From Microtetraspora fusca (GTDB taxonomy: Bacteria > Actinomycetota > Actinomycetes > Streptosporangiales > Streptosporangiaceae): a stretch of 64,000 bases of DNA. The stretch lies in assembly GCF_001570365.1 (NCBI RefSeq), contig NZ_BBYK01000044.1, positions 62,001 through 126,000 of the forward strand, in the 5' to 3' direction. Below, in pieces: positions 1 through 9,156 of this stretch; the stretch's first letter is position 1; the number at the start of each line of letters is the position of its first letter. Below the pieces are notes generated by a model. The model made no database searches. It saw only the letters and a program-made list of their open reading frames with translations, and had not been told where the DNA came from. A program made the translations under genes and the position numbers.

Positions 1-158
1 AGCGAGATGTGGCCGCGCGCGGAATGCCACTCATGCGCGACGACGGTCTCGGCGGGCACCGGGAAGGCCCGCGTTATGGCCTCGCGGGCCGTGGTGAGGG
101 CCTCGAGCGGCAGCGGGACACCGGCGCGCCTGGCCGCGATGCCTAGATGAACGCGCAC
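1..158 (-). CDS. Hypothetical protein, N-terminal part only
   Basis: A minus-strand reading frame opens with GTG at 158 and runs off the left edge of the window. About 52 residues are visible, with no stop, actinobacterial third-position GC and a sequence rich in Ala, Arg and His. A GGGG-containing ribosome-binding site lies about 6-10 bases upstream of the GTG (around 163-170). I do not recognise the family from this fragment. It is divergent from the acyltransferase gene at 485, so the 160-484 gap probably holds two promoters. Confidence 0.5.
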   Translation of the reverse strand, partial: MRVHLGIAARRAGVPLPLEALTTAREAITRAFPVPAETVVAHEWHSARGHIS

Positions 159-484
159 CGTGCCACCCCTGCCGTCCGGCAGCCCGTACCGCCGTCGAGA
201 TGAAGGGGAAACGGTGCCCGGGAACGACCGGGCCGAGCCATGGTTGTGCTCCGATAGATCACGAATCGCATACCCGGTAAGAGACGCCGGCGGTCAGGAA
301 AGTTGGCGAGAACTCGTCACGACCGATCCGCACCCGTGTATCGGCACTCGCGCCGAGGTTACCCGACGGGTCCGGCACGCTCGCCGAGGTTCCCCGACGG
401 GTCTGGCAGCGTGCCGCAAAAGGCAGCAAACTGAGCCTTTCACGCACGGCGGCACCCGGCTGACGCGGACCCGGCGGAGGCAGC
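159..484. other. Intergenic region with a 28-bp direct repeat
   Basis: No gene is supported here. Two imperfect direct repeats of 28 bp lie at 351-378 and 382-409, with 25 of 28 positions matching and a period of 31 bp. They sit about 75-130 bp upstream of the acyltransferase start and could be a repeated regulator site; this is inference. Confidence 0.4.
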
Positions 485-1753
485 ATGACGACGGCGCACC
501 GCGACCCGCCCCAGACGCGACGGCCGGAGTTGGACGTCATCCGCGCGCTCGTGGTGGTCGGGCTGGTGTTCTTCCACGCGGCGCTGGTGTTCGACACGGG
601 CGACGACTACTACGTCAAGAACGCCGAGACCACCGAGGCGACCACGGTCGTGGCGGGCCTGGCCGTGGTGTGGGCGATGCCGATGCTCTTCCTCATCGCC
701 GGGCTCGGCGCGTGGCACTCCCTCCGCCGTCGCGGGCCCGCCGGGTTCGCGGTGGAACGGCTGCTGCGGCTCGGCGTTCCCCTGGTCTTCGCGACCATCG
801 CCCTCCTACCGGTGCCGCAGTGGCTGAGGCTGCGGGCGGACCCCGCCTACCAGGAGTCGTATCCGCGCTTCCTGCCGCGCTTCTTCGACGTACGGCTGGA
901 CCTGTCGGAGTTCCCCTTCGTCGTGCAGGGCGAACACTTCGAGTCCGGCCATCTGTGGTTCGTGGTGATGCTGCTCGCGTACGCGCTGCTGCTCGCCCCG
1001 CTGGTCCGCTGGCTGCCGCGCGAGCCCGGCCGCCGGATCCGCGAACGGCTGGCCGCCGCCGTGCGGACGCGCGGGGCGATCCTCGCGCTTCCGGCGCTCC
1101 CGATCTCCCTGATCACCGCCCTGGCGGGCATGGAGAAGCCGTTCGCCGGGTGGAGCCGCTGGGCATACCTGCTGTTCTTCCTGTACGGGTTCGTGCTCGC
1201 CTCCGACGAGCGGTTCCGCGTCGCGATGCGGCGGGACGCCCGCCCCGCGCTCGGCTCCGCGCTTGTTCTACTGGGGATCGGAATGCCGGGCTTCCTGATC
1301 GCGGGCGACGCCCTCGGCGCGGACCCCTTCACCGACATGACCGCGCTCGCGATCACGGTCCGCGCGCTGTACGGCGCGGCCGGCTGGTGCTGCCTGGTCG
1401 CCATCCTGGGCCTGCTCGACCGCCGCCGCACCGCGCGGAGCCCTGGGACGGAGCCGACCGCCCCTGCTCTCTCGTCCTCGCCGGGGCGCGGCCCCGGAGG
1501 GCCGCATCCGGCGCCGCGGGCCGGCCTCGGCAGGCGGCTGTACGGCTACCTGGCCGCCGCCGTGCTGCCGCTGTACATCCTCCACCAGCCGATCCTCGTC
1601 GCCGTCGCGTACGGCGTGGTCCGGTGGGACGCCGCGACGCCGGTCAAGTACGTCGCGATCGTGGCGGCCTCGCTCACCCTGACGGTCGCCGCGTACGAAC
1701 TGGTGGTGCGCCGCACCCGCGCGACCCGTTTCCTGTTCGGGATACGCCGATGA
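485..1753 (+). CDS. Acyltransferase family 3 membrane protein
   Basis: This 422-residue multi-spanning membrane protein belongs to the acyltransferase-3 (OpgC/OafA-like) family, which transfers acyl groups to envelope glycans or other extracytoplasmic acceptors. The family signature near the N-terminus is visible: RRPELDVIRALVVVGLVFFH at about residues 12-31, with the conserved Arg and the His in the first membrane helix. About ten hydrophobic segments follow. A Pro/Gly-rich hydrophilic linker at residues 318-345 interrupts the membrane part before the last helices. ATG at 485 is preceded by GGAGG at 474-479. The acceptor substrate cannot be told from sequence. A longer overlapping frame starting at 160 is a shadow. 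Confidence 0.85.
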   Translation: MTTAHRDPPQTRRPELDVIRALVVVGLVFFHAALVFDTGDDYYVKNAETTEATTVVAGLAVVWAMPMLFLIAGLGAWHSLRRRGPAGFAVERLLRLGVPLVFATIALLPVPQWLRLRADPAYQESYPRFLPRFFDVRLDLSEFPFVVQGEHFESGHLWFVVMLLAYALLLAPLVRWLPREPGRRIRERLAAAVRTRGAILALPALPISLITALAGMEKPFAGWSRWAYLLFFLYGFVLASDERFRVAMRRDARPALGSALVLLGIGMPGFLIAGDALGADPFTDMTALAITVRALYGAAGWCCLVAILGLLDRRRTARSPGTEPTAPALSSSPGRGPGGPHPAPRAGLGRRLYGYLAAAVLPLYILHQPILVAVAYGVVRWDAATPVKYVAIVAASLTLTVAAYELVVRRTRATRFLFGIRR

Positions 1754-2023
1754 GCGAGCCGCCCGTCGCGCGGGCCGGTTCCACGGCCGGCGTACGGAGG
1801 CTGAGCTGCGCGTCCGCAGCCCGATGATCTGGGAACGCGCCGACGTCCGCGTCCGCCCCTTAAAGCTTCCAGGTACCCGACAGAACCGGTCCCCCTCACC
1901 ATCTCCTTATGCGGCGCCTGGACGGCCCGGGAGCCTTTCATCCCTCACCCAAGGCTTCTACGGGTCGGATCGGGTTCGCACACTTTTCCGCCCCTAACCG
2001 GGGCACGAAAACAAGGAGACAAA

Positions 2024-2446
2024 GTGGCATCACGGAGGATCAGAGTGCCCATGCCGTCTCGACGGCTTGCGGCGGCGGGCACCGTGGCGGCGGCGTTCCT
2101 GGGAACGGTGCTGATCGCCGGACCGGCCTCGGCCGAGCCGTACGGCACCCGCACCTGCAACAACGCCCCTCCGCTGATCTCGTGCACGACGGGGTCGCTG
2201 GAGCCGCACAGCACCCAGAAGTGGCTGGAGGTCAAGCTCAACCCCAGCGGCTCCGCGATCTGCCGCGTCAGCTGGTCGCTGTACGACATCACGAACAACT
2301 GGACCCGAGTGGCGGACGGCACCAAGTACCTCGCGACCAGCAGCACGACGTTCAAGGTCAACAACCTGAACGCCAGTCACTACTACAGGCTCGAGGCCGT
2401 GTCCCAGAACTGCATGCTCTCGATCCGGCTGCGCAACTTCACCTGA
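2024..2446 (+). CDS. Small secreted protein, unknown function
   Basis: The 140-residue product has a classical Sec signal peptide: an Arg-rich n-region, a hydrophobic core and a likely cleavage after GPASA near residue 37. The mature part of about 103 residues has four cysteines, so two disulfides are possible, and ends in RNFT. The start is GTG at 2024, chosen because AAGGAG lies at 2013-2018 and the signal peptide begins directly after it. I do not recognise a family. No operon partner is apparent. Confidence 0.8.
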   Translation: MASRRIRVPMPSRRLAAAGTVAAAFLGTVLIAGPASAEPYGTRTCNNAPPLISCTTGSLEPHSTQKWLEVKLNPSGSAICRVSWSLYDITNNWTRVADGTKYLATSSTTFKVNNLNASHYYRLEAVSQNCMLSIRLRNFT

Positions 2447-2525
2447 ACAGGCGATGTGGCCGGGGCGGGCCCGCGTTCGCTCTCAGGTCCGCCCCCCACA
2501 ACGTGAGCCCGCGCCGCGGCCCCCA

Positions 2526-2816
2526 TCAGCCGCGGGCGCGGTGCGTTGTCAGAAGGCCCGCGCCGCACTCCGCGGCCAGGTGGTGCGCGATCCTTCGGGC
2601 CGGGTCGAGTTCCGGCGAGGAGATCAGCAGGAGCCGGCCGGCTCCGTCGAACGCCGCCCGCAGGCTCGCCGGGTCGTCGTAGTCGCCCCGCCGTACGGGG
2701 ACGCCCTCCGGAGCCCGCGCGGGGTCGCGGACGACGGCCACCACGTCGGTCCTGCCGGAGAGCCGGTCGACGACCAGGCGTCCGAGCTGTCCGGACGCGG
2801 CCGAGATCACAATCAT
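2526..2816 (-). pseudogene. Truncated NmrA/SDR-type NAD(P)-binding protein
   Basis: The frame encodes 96 residues that begin like NAD(P)H-dependent NmrA/QorB-type reductases. There is a Rossmann glycine motif (ISAASGQLGRLVVDRL), then an aspartate-containing second strand and the conserved region ending SSPELDPARRIAHHLAAE. Intact family members are about 280 residues. Here the frame ends a few residues after the helix that precedes the catalytic region, and only 80 bp separate it from the upstream secreted-protein gene. The rest is therefore deleted. It lies downstream of the LysR gene on the same strand and may once have been its neighbour target. Confidence 0.7.
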
Positions 2817-2914
2817 GGCGCAGGAGAACAGCCTGAAGGAGGGCGATCCCCCTTCGCGCCGGGGAAACGCCGACGCCGCAGATCGCCGGTCCTCTGACGT
2901 CGCCGGCGACGCAG

Positions 2915-3829
2915 TCAGGGATCGGTCTCGGGGTGCAGGGGTGGCCTGTTGTCCAGGCAGCAGCGGACGAAGTCCCGGACGACGGGGTTGGCGTCGTCGG
3001 CGGGTGCCCAGGCGACGCCGACCTGGCTGGGGCTGACGCCGCTGACGGGCCGGTAGACGACGCCCGGGCGCGCGTAGAACCGAGCGGAGGATTCGGGAGC
3101 CAGCGCGATGCCGTAGCCGTTGGCGATCACGCTCAGCCAGTCGTCGGGTTGGTCCATGACGGCGCCGACGCGGACCGGATGGCCGTCACGCTCGTCGGCG
3201 GCCAGCCAGTAGTCCCGCCACCCGCCTGTCTCGGGTGGGGCGGCGACGAAGGGCTCGTCCCACAGGTCGCGGAACGGGATCACGTCACGCATGGCGAACG
3301 GATGCGTGTCGGGGAGCGCAACCCAGCGCGGCTCGGCGAACAGAACCTCCACACGCAGGGTGTCCTGGCCGGGGAACGGCAGGCGCAGCAGGGCGACGTC
3401 GACGTCTCCGTCGGCGAGTCCGGCGGTCGGGTTCGACCACGCGGCCTGCCGCATGTCGACGCGCCAGCCCGGCCGGCGGCGGGTGAACGCCGCGATGATG
3501 CGCGGGGTGGCCTCGTTCGCGGCGCTCGCGATGAAGCCGACCCGCAGCACGCGGGCCGCCCGCTCGGCCACCTGCCTGGTCTCCCGCAGCGCCCGGTCCC
3601 AGTCGGCCAGCAGGGCGGGCACCCGCTCCGCCAGCGCCTGTCCCGGTTCGGTCAGCGCCATCCCGGCCCGGGACCGCGTGAACAGCCGCGTCCCGAGCAG
3701 GTTCTCGAGTTGCCTGATCTGCTTGGTGAGCGCCGGTTGCGACACGAACAGCCGGGCGGCGGCGTGCGTGAGGCTCCCTTCCTCGGCCACCGCGAGGAAG
3801 TACCGCAACAGTCGCGTGTCGACATCCAT
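2915..3829 (-). CDS. LysR family transcriptional regulator
   Basis: This 304-residue protein has the full LysR layout. An N-terminal winged helix-turn-helix (residues 1-60, LLRYFLAVAEEGSLTHAAAR followed by LFVSQPALTKQIRQLE) is joined to a periplasmic-binding-protein-like effector domain from about residue 90. It starts at ATG 3829. It probably controls neighbouring oxidoreductase-type genes; the truncated NmrA-like gene just downstream on the same strand is a candidate former partner. The effector is unknown. Confidence 0.9.
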   Translation of the reverse strand: MDVDTRLLRYFLAVAEEGSLTHAAARLFVSQPALTKQIRQLENLLGTRLFTRSRAGMALTEPGQALAERVPALLADWDRALRETRQVAERAARVLRVGFIASAANEATPRIIAAFTRRRPGWRVDMRQAAWSNPTAGLADGDVDVALLRLPFPGQDTLRVEVLFAEPRWVALPDTHPFAMRDVIPFRDLWDEPFVAAPPETGGWRDYWLAADERDGHPVRVGAVMDQPDDWLSVIANGYGIALAPESSARFYARPGVVYRPVSGVSPSQVGVAWAPADDANPVVRDFVRCCLDNRPPLHPETDP

Positions 3830-4057
3830 GCCATCAGGTTATAGACGCAGGTATTGGACGCCTGAGGCGGCGCTCGGTGAGACTCGACACAGCGAGCGGG
3901 GAGCGGCTCGCAGCGCTCACGTCCGTGGGAGACGCCATGCCGTCTCGATGCTTTCGCCACAGCTGCCCCGCGACCGTGGCCGTGCGGACTGTACGGCCGC
4001 GTGCCGCCCCCGCGACGCGCCATCTCCCCCATCTCCATCCGAACAGGGGCCATCCGC

Positions 4058-4408
4058 GTGTTCATCGCCTACGTCATCGTCACCGTCGTCACGATCGCGG
4101 CCAACGCCGGGATCGCCGTCGCCGACTTCTCCCGGGCCAGGGCCGTACTCGCCAACTCGGCCGCGGTCGGTGTCCCGCCGTCCTGGATCCCGCTGCTGGC
4201 CACCTTGAAGGCCGCCGGAGCGGCCGGGCTCCTCCTCGGCCTTCTGGGCGTGCGGGCCATCGGCATCGCCGCGGCCGTCGGGCTTGTCCTGTTCTTCACC
4301 GGCGCCGTCGCCGTCCACGTACGGGCCCGCGTGTTCCACAACATCGCCTTCCCGGCGGGCTACTTCGCGCTGGCCGTCGCGTCCCTCGCCCTCGCCGCCG
4401 CGCGATGA
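4058..4408 (+). CDS. DoxX-like family membrane protein
   Basis: A small four-helix membrane protein of about 116 residues that resembles the DoxX-like family: a first helix VFIAYVIVTVVTIAANAG, then LKAAGAAGLLLGLLG and a helix ending before VHVRAR. I choose GTG at 4058, because AGGGG at 4043-4049 precedes it and family members begin right at this helix. A frame opening at 4001 would add a hydrophilic Pro/Arg tail with no similarity. Function is unknown; such proteins are often found beside redox genes. Confidence 0.75.
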   Translation: MFIAYVIVTVVTIAANAGIAVADFSRARAVLANSAAVGVPPSWIPLLATLKAAGAAGLLLGLLGVRAIGIAAAVGLVLFFTGAVAVHVRARVFHNIAFPAGYFALAVASLALAAAR

Positions 4409-4628
4409 CGCCACTGGCGCGTACCGACCCTCGCTCCCAAAACGGGCGAACCAGTCGGGAAGATCGCACATCTTCACAGCTGTGATCAAACGCGTTATAG
4501 CGACGGCCTAGGGGTGACGTGCGCGAGCCCGCTCCGTTCCGGGACTCCCGGACTTCTGAACGAACGGCGCGGCGGAAATGGTGCGGGCGGACGAAGTCCG
4601 TCGCTCTCGATATCAGCAGGATGAACGA

Positions 4629-5963
4629 ATGGCTGACCTCACCCACCTGCAGAGCCTGCTGGACCGCGAGGCGAAATCCCTTCAGGTCCCCGGCGCCGCC
4701 GTCGGCGTGCTCTTCGACGGCGCGGAGCACGTCCTCACCACCGGCGTCACCAGCGTCGACGCGCCGACCCCGGTGACCGGCGACACGCTGTTCCAGATCG
4801 GGTCGACCACCAAGACGGTCACGGCGACAGCGATCATGCACCTCGTCGAGCGCGGCCGGCTCGACCTGGACGGGCGGGTACGGCAGTACCTGCCCGACTT
4901 CCGGCTGGCCGACGAGCGGGCCGCCGACGAGCTGACCGTACGGCACCTGCTCACCCACACCGGCGGATTCCTCGGGGACATCGACGACGGCGAGAGCTGG
5001 GACACCGGCGCGCTGGCCGCCTCGATCGACGCCTACGACCGGCTGCCCCAGCTCTTCCCGCCCGGCGCGCTCGCCTCGTACAACAACGCCGGGTTCCGGC
5101 TGCTCGGCAGGGTCATCGAGGCCGTGTGCGGCGAACCGTACGAGCACGCGGTCAGCCGGATCGTGCTCGAACCTCTGGGCATGAGCTCCAGCTTCTTCTT
5201 CCCCTGGGAGGTGGCGACGCGTCCGCACGCCGTCGGCCACACCGTTCGGGAGGACGGCCCGCAGGTCGCGCACACGTGGGGACTGTTCCGCGAAAGCATG
5301 CCCGAAGGCGGGCTGGTGTCGTCGGTGCGCGACCAGCTCCGCTACGCCGCCTTCCACCTGGGCGCGAGCGGTGAGGAGCCGGTCGGTGCCGCCACCAGGG
5401 AGCTGATGCAGGCGGAGCACGTCCCGGTCGGCGTGCCGTGGACCGGCATCGGGCTGCCGTGGCTGCTGGACGAGCAGGCGGGCGTGCGTTTGGTCACGCA
5501 CGGCGGCAACATCGGCAACCTGCAGTTGTCCGCGTTCGTGCTGGCGCCCGAGCGCGGCTTCGCGGTCACCACGCTCACCAACTCCGCGCCCGGCAAGGCG
5601 CTGGGCAACCTGGTGACCGACTGGTGCCTGGAGCACCTCCTCGGCGCCACGCCGCAGGCCGTACGGCTGACGCTGCGCGAACCCACACCGGAGTACGTCG
5701 GCGGCTACGACGCGGGGCAGTGGACCTTCGAGGTCGACGAACACCTGACCGCGCGGTTCGTGCTCTGCCCCGAACTGGTGGCCGCGGGGGTGGAGGGCAT
5801 GCCCGACATGCCGCTCGCGCTGGTCGAAGGCTGTGACGACGTGACGCTCGCCGCCGCCCCGCAGCGCGCCGTCGGTCGCTTCCTTCGAGACGACGCAGGC
5901 GAGGTCGCATTCCTGCACCTGGCCGGTAGGGCGGCCCGACGGATCCGCGACACCAGCCGCTGA
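4629..5963 (+). CDS. Serine hydrolase of the beta-lactamase/class C family
   Basis: The 444-residue product is a beta-lactamase-related serine hydrolase (esterase/DD-peptidase-like). The nucleophile motif SxxK is at Ser59-Lys62 (GSTTK), a YxN motif appears in LASYNNAGFRLLG near residue 140, and a HGGN motif near residue 295 takes the place of the KTG triad. A C-terminal extension follows after about residue 340. No signal peptide is seen, so it is probably cytoplasmic. ATG 4629 is preferred over the frame opening at 4578: AGGA lies 7 bases upstream and the family N-terminus starts there. The substrate is unknown. Confidence 0.85.
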   Translation: MADLTHLQSLLDREAKSLQVPGAAVGVLFDGAEHVLTTGVTSVDAPTPVTGDTLFQIGSTTKTVTATAIMHLVERGRLDLDGRVRQYLPDFRLADERAADELTVRHLLTHTGGFLGDIDDGESWDTGALAASIDAYDRLPQLFPPGALASYNNAGFRLLGRVIEAVCGEPYEHAVSRIVLEPLGMSSSFFFPWEVATRPHAVGHTVREDGPQVAHTWGLFRESMPEGGLVSSVRDQLRYAAFHLGASGEEPVGAATRELMQAEHVPVGVPWTGIGLPWLLDEQAGVRLVTHGGNIGNLQLSAFVLAPERGFAVTTLTNSAPGKALGNLVTDWCLEHLLGATPQAVRLTLREPTPEYVGGYDAGQWTFEVDEHLTARFVLCPELVAAGVEGMPDMPLALVEGCDDVTLAAAPQRAVGRFLRDDAGEVAFLHLAGRAARRIRDTSR

Positions 5964-6199
5964 CGATGACAACGGAGGGGCCCGGCACCAGGGCGCGCAT
6001 CTGGCTGTGATCAAGGAACGGTCCGGTGACGTCTCTGATCCAGACCGCGGCGCGAAGGTGGAGGCCGGACTTCGATCTCACCGAGACCGTCGTACGCGGG
6101 CGCCGGGCCGTTCGTCCTCGGCGCCCCGGGCGACGGTTTCGGCACCCACGCGGCGTTCCCGCTGGTGCCCGCGCCGATCGCTCGTGGTCGGCGGGATCG

Positions 6200-6811
6200 T
6201 CAGCTCCAGGTCGCGTACTTGAGGACCGTCGAGAGGCCCTGCGTGTTCCACTGGTCCACGAACAGGATCTTGGACTTGGGCAGGTACCACTCGCGCTGGG
6301 TGAAGCGACCCTTCACCTTGCCGCTGTTCGGGGTGACGCAGTCGGCCGACCAGGCGCGATAGTACGCCTTGTGCCCTGGGCCGACCTGGCGCAGCCCCTT
6401 GGCAGCGAGCTTCATCTCGCCGACCGAGAGGTTCGCGTCGTACACGCAGGGGCCGACGTCGGTGGCCGGATAGAACGGGGCGTCCGGGGTGTACGCCTGG
6501 AACACCTCGTGCCCTATCTCGATCGCGCTCGGGCCCAGCACCCAGAAGCTGCGGCAACCGGAGTCACGGAACCCGAAGACCTCGTCGTTGACGGTCGGGC
6601 ACGAACCGGTCACCACGCGGGTCCAGTCCTTGCTGATCTTGTAGACCTTCCAGGACTCGGGGATGATCAGGCTCAGTCCGGCACGCAGCCGGAGGGTCTT
6701 GGTGTCGGAAGCGGCGGCGGAAGCGGCGGCGGAAGCGGCGGCGGAAGCGGCGGCCGAAGTCACCAGGACAGCGAGGCCGGCGACCACAGCGGTGATCGTC
6801 TTCTTCATCAT
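6200..6811 (-). CDS. Secreted protein with a repeat-bearing signal peptide
   Basis: A 203-residue exported protein starts at ATG 6811 (or the adjacent ATG 6808). The n-region MMKK and hydrophobic core are followed by a SAAA tetrapeptide repeated four times, encoded by four perfect tandem copies of a 12-bp unit at 6707-6754. The signal peptidase site should fall in or just after this repeat. The mature domain carries six cysteines and many aromatic residues and ends VLKYATWS. I do not recognise its family. No strong Shine-Dalgarno sequence precedes the start. Confidence 0.7.
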   Translation of the reverse strand: MMKKTITAVVAGLAVLVTSAAASAAASAAASAAASDTKTLRLRAGLSLIIPESWKVYKISKDWTRVVTGSCPTVNDEVFGFRDSGCRSFWVLGPSAIEIGHEVFQAYTPDAPFYPATDVGPCVYDANLSVGEMKLAAKGLRQVGPGHKAYYRAWSADCVTPNSGKVKGRFTQREWYLPKSKILFVDQWNTQGLSTVLKYATWS

Positions 6812-7195
6812 GGCGCGATCGTAGAAACGCGTGGTTGTAAATGACTTGCCGGAGATATGTGGTGCGCGTCTCGCGGTGTACCGCCTCGCCCGTATCAAGG
6901 TCCGCCTGCCCGTTGGTCGCCCGCGAACCCGCCCAGGTGCGGTAGCCGCCGACAATGCCTACTCCTCTCGCGCTAACCGCACCCATCTGCGTCGACGCCG
7001 AATCAAGGCCGTCATCCCGGAAAAGGCCGACCAGGCGGCCAACCGTAAGAAACGTGGGACACAAGTCATATCCAAGAGGTGCTGCCTAACATCTCCCTGG
7101 ACGCTGGACCGGGAGCGTCCAGGTATCGAGATGCGTACGCAATATGCACCTCAGTTCTTCCCGGCTTTCCACGGCGAAGTATCAAGGAATTTCTC
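6812..7195. other. Intergenic region, nothing recognised
   Basis: This 384-bp gap separates two divergently transcribed genes and must hold their promoters. I see no gene, tRNA or strong hairpin; reading frames crossing it lack ribosome-binding sites and coding bias. Confidence 0.4.
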
Positions 7196-8113
7196 ATGCA
7201 GATCGGATATGCAGTCCCGCAGTACGGTGCCTTCGCGGACCCGGATTTCATCCGGCAGGCCAGCGCGGACCTGGAGGCCATGGGCTACAGCAGCCTGTGG
7301 GCGGGTGATCGAATTATGCTGCCGCTCGCACCCAGCGATCCCTACCCGGGAGGAGACGGCGAGGTCCCCCCGGCCTTCGCGACGTTCTTCGACCCGCTGA
7401 CCGCGTTGACGCTGGCCGCCGTCAGCACTCGGGAGGTCCGGCTGGGAACCAGCACGCTCAACGCGCTGTGGCAACCGCCGGTCCTGCTCGCCCGCATGCT
7501 GACCTCGCTCGACCTGCTCAGCCACGGACGGCTGGACGTCGGCATCGGCCTCGGCTGGCTGCGTGACGAATACACCGCGACCGGGGTGCCCTGGCAGGGG
7601 AGGGGAGACCGGCTCGAAGAGACGCTCGACCTGATGGAGGCCGTCTGGAGCAGTGAGGTGGTCGAGCACAAGGGCACGCTCTGGACCGTGCCGCCGTCAC
7701 ACATCGACCTCAAGCCCTTCCAGCGGCCGCGCCCCCCGATCCTGCTCGCCGGTTACACGCCCTCCTCTCTGGAGAGGATCGGCAGGCGAGCCGACGGCTG
7801 GCTGAGCGCGGCGATCCCCATGCCCTATCTGACTTCCCTGTGGGATGTGGCGCTGCAGACCGCGGCACGCGTCGACCGGGACCCGTCGGCCCTGCGAATG
7901 GTGGTGCGCGTCAATCCGAAGATCACCGATTCTCCCGCGCCCGACGACCAGGTGCCGCACGCCGGAACCGTGCAGCAGATCGGTGACTACCTGCTGACCC
8001 TCGCCCAGGCCGGTGCCCACGAGGCGTTCGTCGACCTGCAGACGACGACGTCCTCGCGCGATCAGTTCCTGGACGTCGCGCATGAGCTCATCACCAGGCT
8101 GCACGCCGGCTGA
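7196..8113 (+). CDS. Luciferase-like (LLM) F420-dependent oxidoreductase
   Basis: This 305-residue protein has the luciferase-like monooxygenase/F420-dependent oxidoreductase fold. The N-terminal strand MQIGYAVPQYGAFADP is followed by SLWAGDR, VRLGTSTLN, the segment GRLDVGIGLGWLRDEY typical of this family, and IGRRADGWL near the C-terminus. ATG 7196 is chosen over an upstream start because AAGGA lies at 7184-7188 and the first beta-strand begins there. The cofactor F420 is inferred from actinobacterial membership; the substrate is unknown. Confidence 0.87.
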   Translation: MQIGYAVPQYGAFADPDFIRQASADLEAMGYSSLWAGDRIMLPLAPSDPYPGGDGEVPPAFATFFDPLTALTLAAVSTREVRLGTSTLNALWQPPVLLARMLTSLDLLSHGRLDVGIGLGWLRDEYTATGVPWQGRGDRLEETLDLMEAVWSSEVVEHKGTLWTVPPSHIDLKPFQRPRPPILLAGYTPSSLERIGRRADGWLSAAIPMPYLTSLWDVALQTAARVDRDPSALRMVVRVNPKITDSPAPDDQVPHAGTVQQIGDYLLTLAQAGAHEAFVDLQTTTSSRDQFLDVAHELITRLHAG

Positions 8114-8309
8114 GCTCGCGCGCCCGGCCCACGCTCGGCACCGTGGCACCGCAGGACGCCGCACCAGCCAGATCAAGGAGTGGCGCGGGCCGGCTTGCCG
8201 CTTCGACAAGACGCCGGAGAGCTATCTGGCAGTACTCCGTCCGCGCGGTGCCATCCTGTGGATCCGGAGCCTCCGTCCCATCTAAAGATCCGAACTCCGC
8301 GAGCAGGCC

Positions 8310-8981
8310 CTAGTCAAGCCAGATCACGATGCCGGTCAGGCCGTTGAGCACGGCTGCGGCACCGGCCCGGACGGCGCGCCCGGCACGCTCGGGGGTGAAG
8401 GTGCCGGGATCGTACGTCGACGACATGCCGAGCCCTTCGCCTCGAAACGACGCACCGGCCCAGTCGGCGGCGGTGACGTTCGCGGTGGGCTCGGCCAGTT
8501 CGGCGCCGACCACGAGGAACTGCTGGTCGAGGTGGTTGGGAGTGACCAGGGCCAGGGGGTCGATGAGGTCGTCGCCGGCGCTGATGATGAGGTCGGGCTT
8601 CATGTCGATCGCGCTGCTGATGCGCGGAATGAACTGGTCCGGCTCCGTGGCCGTGAGGGTCTTGAGGCTGACGTGCTCCTCCTCGGCCCACTCCGTCACG
8701 GCGCTCACCAGCGTTTCGGTCTGGGCGTCGTCCCCCGCGGTGAGCAGCACCACCCGGTAGCCCTCCGACGGGCGAACCCCGTTCCATGAGCCGGGTCGCG
8801 GCGTGATCGTCGCCTCCGGGGCGGGCGACGCGTCCGGGAAGAACCCCGGGCCGGGGGTGCCGACGGCGCTGGGCTTCGCGTGCGGCCGGGACCAGTCGTC
8901 GCCGGAGCCGCATCCGCCGACCAGCAGGGCGGTCGCGACTGCCGCGGCCAGTGCGCCGGCAGACAGAAGCCGAGAGCGCAT
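8310..8981 (-). CDS. BMP/PnrA-like lipoprotein
   Basis: The 223-residue product starts at ATG 8981, behind GGAGG. It has a lipoprotein signal peptide ending in LVGGC (Cys at about 25), followed by a Ser/Pro-rich linker. The globular part (YRVVLLTAGDDAQTETLVSA, DLIISAGDDLIDPLALV, FLVVGAEL) looks like half of a periplasmic-binding-protein fold of the basic membrane protein type. At 223 residues it is shorter than usual BMP proteins (about 330), so binding activity is doubtful. It is divergent from the HupE-like gene at 9157. Confidence 0.65.
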   Translation of the reverse strand: MRSRLLSAGALAAAVATALLVGGCGSGDDWSRPHAKPSAVGTPGPGFFPDASPAPEATITPRPGSWNGVRPSEGYRVVLLTAGDDAQTETLVSAVTEWAEEEHVSLKTLTATEPDQFIPRISSAIDMKPDLIISAGDDLIDPLALVTPNHLDQQFLVVGAELAEPTANVTAADWAGASFRGEGLGMSSTYDPGTFTPERAGRAVRAGAAAVLNGLTGIVIWLD

Positions 8982-9156
8982 AGAAGATCGTCCTCCGAGA
9001 TGGGGGGAAGTGCGCCTACTTCCTACCTCATCGCTTACGGCGTTCGGTGCGAGAGCTGTCTCCGCCGGGTTTGGTTCGTCGCGATTTCGCGTGCGAGAGG
9101 CCATTCGTTCATCTGAGTCGAGCAGATTTCGTACACCAAACCCGAAAAGGAGTCAT

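Noticed and set aside
160-1827. Long plus-strand frame of about 555 codons overlapping the acyltransferase
   Set aside because: It is Arg/Pro-rich with no hydrophobic or domain pattern, and it is out of frame with the clear membrane protein at 485-1753.
4296-6014. Long minus-strand frame opposite the serine hydrolase
   Set aside because: Antisense shadow produced by GC-rich codons; the plus-strand frame has SxxK and family motifs.
6707-6754. Short tandem repeats as a CRISPR array
   Set aside because: The 12-bp units are contiguous without spacers and lie in a coding frame. No CRISPR array or cas gene was seen anywhere in the window.
8114-8309. Frame extending past the LLM oxidoreductase
   Set aside because: Out of frame with that gene and no independent start; treated as ordinary intergenic DNA between convergent genes.
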